Source of the DNA: Mesorhizobium sp. M7A.F.Ca.US.008.03.1.1
GTDB taxonomy: Bacteria; Pseudomonadota; Alphaproteobacteria; Rhizobiales; Rhizobiaceae
Direction: 5' to 3'
NCBI RefSeq assembly: GCF_003997495.1
Contig: NZ_RZRU01000013.1
Span: 1-64,000 of the forward strand
Length of the DNA: 64,000 nt
Shown piece after piece: positions 62,990 through 64,000 of this stretch. The notes beneath the pieces are model-generated. The model was not told the DNA's origin and ran no database searches. It worked only from the letters and a program-made list of their open reading frames with translations. The translations under genes were made by a program, and so were the position numbers. How positions within the stretch are numbered: the stretch's first letter is position 1; each line of letters begins with the position of its first letter.

Positions 62990-64000
62990 TTGAAATCAGC
63001 AGGATGGAGCCTCGCAAAGGGAGAACGCCGCGCCATTGTGGCAGCGCTCTGCTCCTTGCTTCTGGCCTCCTGCACTTCGGCTGGCGACCCGACAATGTCG
63101 GTCGGAATGCCCGGTTACAATGCCACCGCATCGGACGTAAACGCGGCCTCCAGCGGCAAGGCGATCGTCGCCTCCGATTCGACCGAGCAGACGACCGTGA
63201 TGACGGCGAGCGATACGGCGCTGCCTGAAAAGGTCGCCTATGTGCCTATTTCCAAACCGGGAGCTGCCTTTCCGCTGACCACGCCGGCGGGCGCCGAAAC
63301 CATCGTTGGAAACACGCCGCAGTCGCTGACGCAGCAGGCACAGACCGCACAGCAGACCGACGCGGTCGCCCAGCAGATTGCAGCGGCCGACGGCGACGTG
63401 GCGGCGCCGAAGCCCGCCGCCGCCCCGGCCATGAACAATCCGGTCTATGTGACCGCTGGCGAGATGCCGCAGGCCGAAGCACCAAAGAAGAAAGGCTTCC
63501 TGGCCTCGATGTTTGGCGCAACGCCAGCCTCGGCGACACCAGCGCCCCTCATCAGCAACGCCCGGACGGGCGAGCAGCCCCCGGCGCTGGCAAAAACGGC
63601 GCCAACAGAGGCAAAGCCGATCATCACGCTTGCCTCGGCCAATTCCACGGCCAAACCGGTGCAGCTGGCTTCGCTCGGCGGCGATACCGGCGGCCACATC
63701 ACCGGTAGCGACGCTCTGCCAGGCGTGCGCCAGACAGCCCTGTTCGAAATCAAGCGCAAGTCCGGCCTCGACGACGAAAGCGACGTTGACCTCAACGAGG
63801 ATGAGGGGCCAGTCGGCGGCTCCTATCAGGTTGCGTCCGCCGCCGGCATGGCCCGGCTGGCGCCCAACGGGCTGCTCAAGCAGAACGAGAGCGTCGATGT
63901 GGCCTGCCTGAAGCCGTCGCTGGTGCGCGTGCTGAAGACGATCGAAGGCCACTACGGCCGCAAGATGACGGTGACATCGGGTTATCGCGACCCGGCCCGC
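62990..64000 (+). CDS. Lipoprotein endopeptidase-like protein (YcbK/DUF882, M15-type), truncated at right edge
   Basis: Incomplete gene running off the window: 337 codons from a TTG at 62990, with GAGGGGG about nine bases before it. The product has a signal peptide and lipobox (LCSLLLASC). A long low-complexity linker rich in Ala, Thr, Pro and Gln covers residues about 30-240. The start of a YcbK/DUF882 domain follows (VACLKPSLVRVLKTIEGHYG, then TVTSGYRDPAR), the part that in this family begins a zinc peptidase acting on peptidoglycan. The catalytic His-x6-Asp region would lie beyond the edge. Confidence 0.75.
   Translation, partial: MKSAGWSLAKGERRAIVAALCSLLLASCTSAGDPTMSVGMPGYNATASDVNAASSGKAIVASDSTEQTTVMTASDTALPEKVAYVPISKPGAAFPLTTPAGAETIVGNTPQSLTQQAQTAQQTDAVAQQIAAADGDVAAPKPAAAPAMNNPVYVTAGEMPQAEAPKKKGFLASMFGATPASATPAPLISNARTGEQPPALAKTAPTEAKPIITLASANSTAKPVQLASLGGDTGGHITGSDALPGVRQTALFEIKRKSGLDDESDVDLNEDEGPVGGSYQVASAAGMARLAPNGLLKQNESVDVACLKPSLVRVLKTIEGHYGRKMTVTSGYRDPAR

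Overview
The window looks like chromosomal DNA of an alphaproteobacterium of the order Hyphomicrobiales (Rhizobiales), most like Mesorhizobium. The basis is the GC-rich coding sequence, the protein families and their order (recJ-glpX-hom, cpaBC-cpaEF-tadBC, dnaE1 and pccA side by side), LexA boxes of the alphaproteobacterial GTTC-N7-GTTC type, and rhizobial-style palindromic intergenic elements. The species is an inference; no database was searched. About 60 protein genes pack the window. I see no rRNA, tRNA, CRISPR array, insertion sequence or prophage.

Layout. 0.3-9.7 kb: SOS-type DNA polymerase IV with a LexA box, a secreted protein, an EamA transporter, an ion channel with a C-terminal zinc ribbon, the replicative polymerase DnaE, and the propionyl-CoA carboxylase biotin subunit. 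9.9-14.1 kb: glutathione-dependent formaldehyde dehydrogenase, a UPF0178 protein, a DUF1345 membrane protein, and a cytochrome b plus Tat-exported molybdopterin oxidoreductase pair. 14.1-17.1 kb: a D-amino-acid-type locus (Asp/Glu racemase family protein, divergent DadA-like oxidase, GntR/FCD regulator) whose two promoters each carry the palindrome ATTGTCGACAAT. 17.2-22.9 kb: a duplicated-domain hypothetical protein, then a tandem glycine riboswitch driving gcvTHP. 23.2-25.7 kb: a lower-GC alpha-hydroxy-acid oxidase between palindromic repeats, and a membrane diguanylate cyclase. 25.8-34.7 kb: a Tad/Flp pilus assembly locus (TPR lipoprotein, secreted protein, tadC, tadB, cpaF, cpaE, small lipoprotein, cpaC, cpaB). 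34.8-39.1 kb: parE behind a second LexA-box match, and a FUSC-family transporter. 39.1-39.9 kb: a low-GC MNT/HEPN toxin-antitoxin-like pair whose HEPN gene is frameshifted. 40-49.7 kb: DUF2336 protein, MaoC dehydratase and CitE-like lyase, two flavoenzymes, a secreted protein, an acyltransferase, thrS with a terminator, a class D beta-lactamase, and yidD. 49.7-64 kb: LysR regulator, IscU-like scaffold, folE, hisI, patatin phospholipase, recJ, DUF6434, glpX, two small stress/membrane proteins, hom, an aspartate-type aminotransferase, a lipoprotein, phaC, and a truncated lipoprotein endopeptidase gene at the right edge.

How the parts fit. Most genes are housekeeping: replication and repair (dinB, dnaE, parE, recJ), one-carbon and glycine metabolism (gcvTHP, folE, frmA), amino acid and carbon metabolism (hom, aminotransferase, glpX, pccA, phaC) and surface pilus export (Tad). 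The clearest regulatory signals are the LexA boxes, the GntR operators and the glycine riboswitch. The clearest accessory signals are the MNT/HEPN island, the hydroxy-acid oxidase, and six copies of related palindromic intergenic elements in two families.
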